A DNA stretch of 14,036 nt from a gamma proteobacterium symbiont of Bathyaustriella thionipta. Its GTDB lineage: Bacteria; Pseudomonadota; Gammaproteobacteria; Chromatiales; Chromatiaceae. Where the stretch lies: positions 1-14,036 of the forward strand of contig JAHXHF010000270.1 of assembly GCA_025656895.1 (NCBI GenBank), given 5' to 3'. Under the pieces are notes generated by a model that had not been told where the DNA came from, did not search any database, and saw only the letters and a program-made list of their open reading frames with translations. Numbering within the stretch: position 1 is the stretch's first letter; each line of letters begins with the position of its first letter. This document shows, one piece after another, positions 13,832-14,036 of the stretch. A program made the translations under genes and the position numbers.

Positions 13832-14036
13832 GCCTTCATCAGACCCCGCACTAAGGCCTGCCCCCCCCGCCAACCCGTTCGGCGGCTAAAAATTGCCACA
13901 ATTTGCCATTATTCATGCGCTAAACTGCCTTTTTTGTTTGATTTACTGTAACTACTCAGCGAAAATAACACAAAAAAGTGCTTGACACGATTTTAGCGTT
14001 ATTTTTACTTTTTTAATTGCGCAACTGGCGACCCCC
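13832..14036. other. gene-free right end with C8 run and small hairpin
   Basis: No convincing reading frame is seen. A run of eight C (13861-13868) adjoins a hairpin CCGCC-AAC-CC-GTT-C-GGCGG (13867-13885). No T run follows, so it is a doubtful terminator for yaiI. The rest is AT-rich and leads into the promoter-like signal at 13982. Confidence 0.5.
13982..14011 (+). promoter_or_regulatory. candidate promoter reading off the right edge
   Basis: A perfect -35 TTGACA (13982-13987) follows an A-rich stretch that could act as an UP element. The -10 would be TACTTT (14006-14011) at 18-nt spacing, a 3/6 match. It points to a gene outside the window. The A-tract plus strong -35 resembles stable-RNA promoters, but nothing downstream can be checked. 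Confidence 0.4.

Noticed and set aside
1..14036. CRISPR repeat-spacer array
   Set aside because: I found no regularly spaced direct repeats of 24-40 nt anywhere, so any array used by this operon lies outside the window.

Overview
The window looks like chromosomal DNA of a gammaproteobacterium with moderate GC content. This rests on the RhlE and DeaD/CsdA-type helicases, a YaiI/YqxD (UPF0178) protein and a cytosolic DsbA-like protein. The species cannot be named from the sequence. No rRNA, tRNA or CRISPR repeat array is visible.

Left part (126-6857, all minus strand): a compact type III CRISPR-Cas effector operon, best read as III-D-like because it has a Csx10-type Cas5. In transcription order it holds cas6, a CARF-domain protein of the Cas_NE0113 family, a small Cas10 with a GGDD cyclase motif but no HD nuclease domain, a Csm3-like Cas7, Csx10, and a second Csm3-like Cas7. 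Most junctions are 1-4 nt overlaps or near-contacts, which suggests translational coupling. The csx10 reading frame is cut by one in-frame TAA. No cas1/cas2, separate small subunit, HEPN nuclease or repeat array is present. The AT-rich stretch at 1-125 could be a leader of an array lying outside the window, or an insertion boundary.

Middle (6858-9512, plus strand): diverging from cas6 across a 149-bp region is a 616-aa protein that joins a papain-like cysteine protease to a serine alpha/beta hydrolase, followed by a DsbA-like CxxC protein. The divergent region holds a perfect 18-bp palindrome. A 13/14 match to its core lies between the CARF gene and cas10, and a 15-nt exact match lies at the 3' end of cas6. 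Together with a possible winged helix in the CARF protein, this suggests an activator-controlled CRISPR regulon that might include the protease-hydrolase. This is a hypothesis, not a demonstrated link.

Right part (9530-13831): housekeeping genes. These are rhlE, a cysteine-rich CopZ-like metallochaperone and deaD, all on the minus strand, then yaiI on the plus strand. rhlE has a roughly 200-nt upstream region rich in hairpins. The last 200 bp hold no gene but carry a promoter-like TTGACA signal pointing off the right edge.

How the genes would work together: Cas6 trims crRNA. Cas10, the two Cas7 proteins and Csx10 form the RNA-targeting complex. The Cas7 proteins cut target RNA, and Cas10 makes cyclic oligoadenylate, which the CARF protein binds, degrades or transduces. 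Because Cas10 lacks an HD domain, immunity would depend on target RNA cleavage and on cyclic oligoadenylate signalling.
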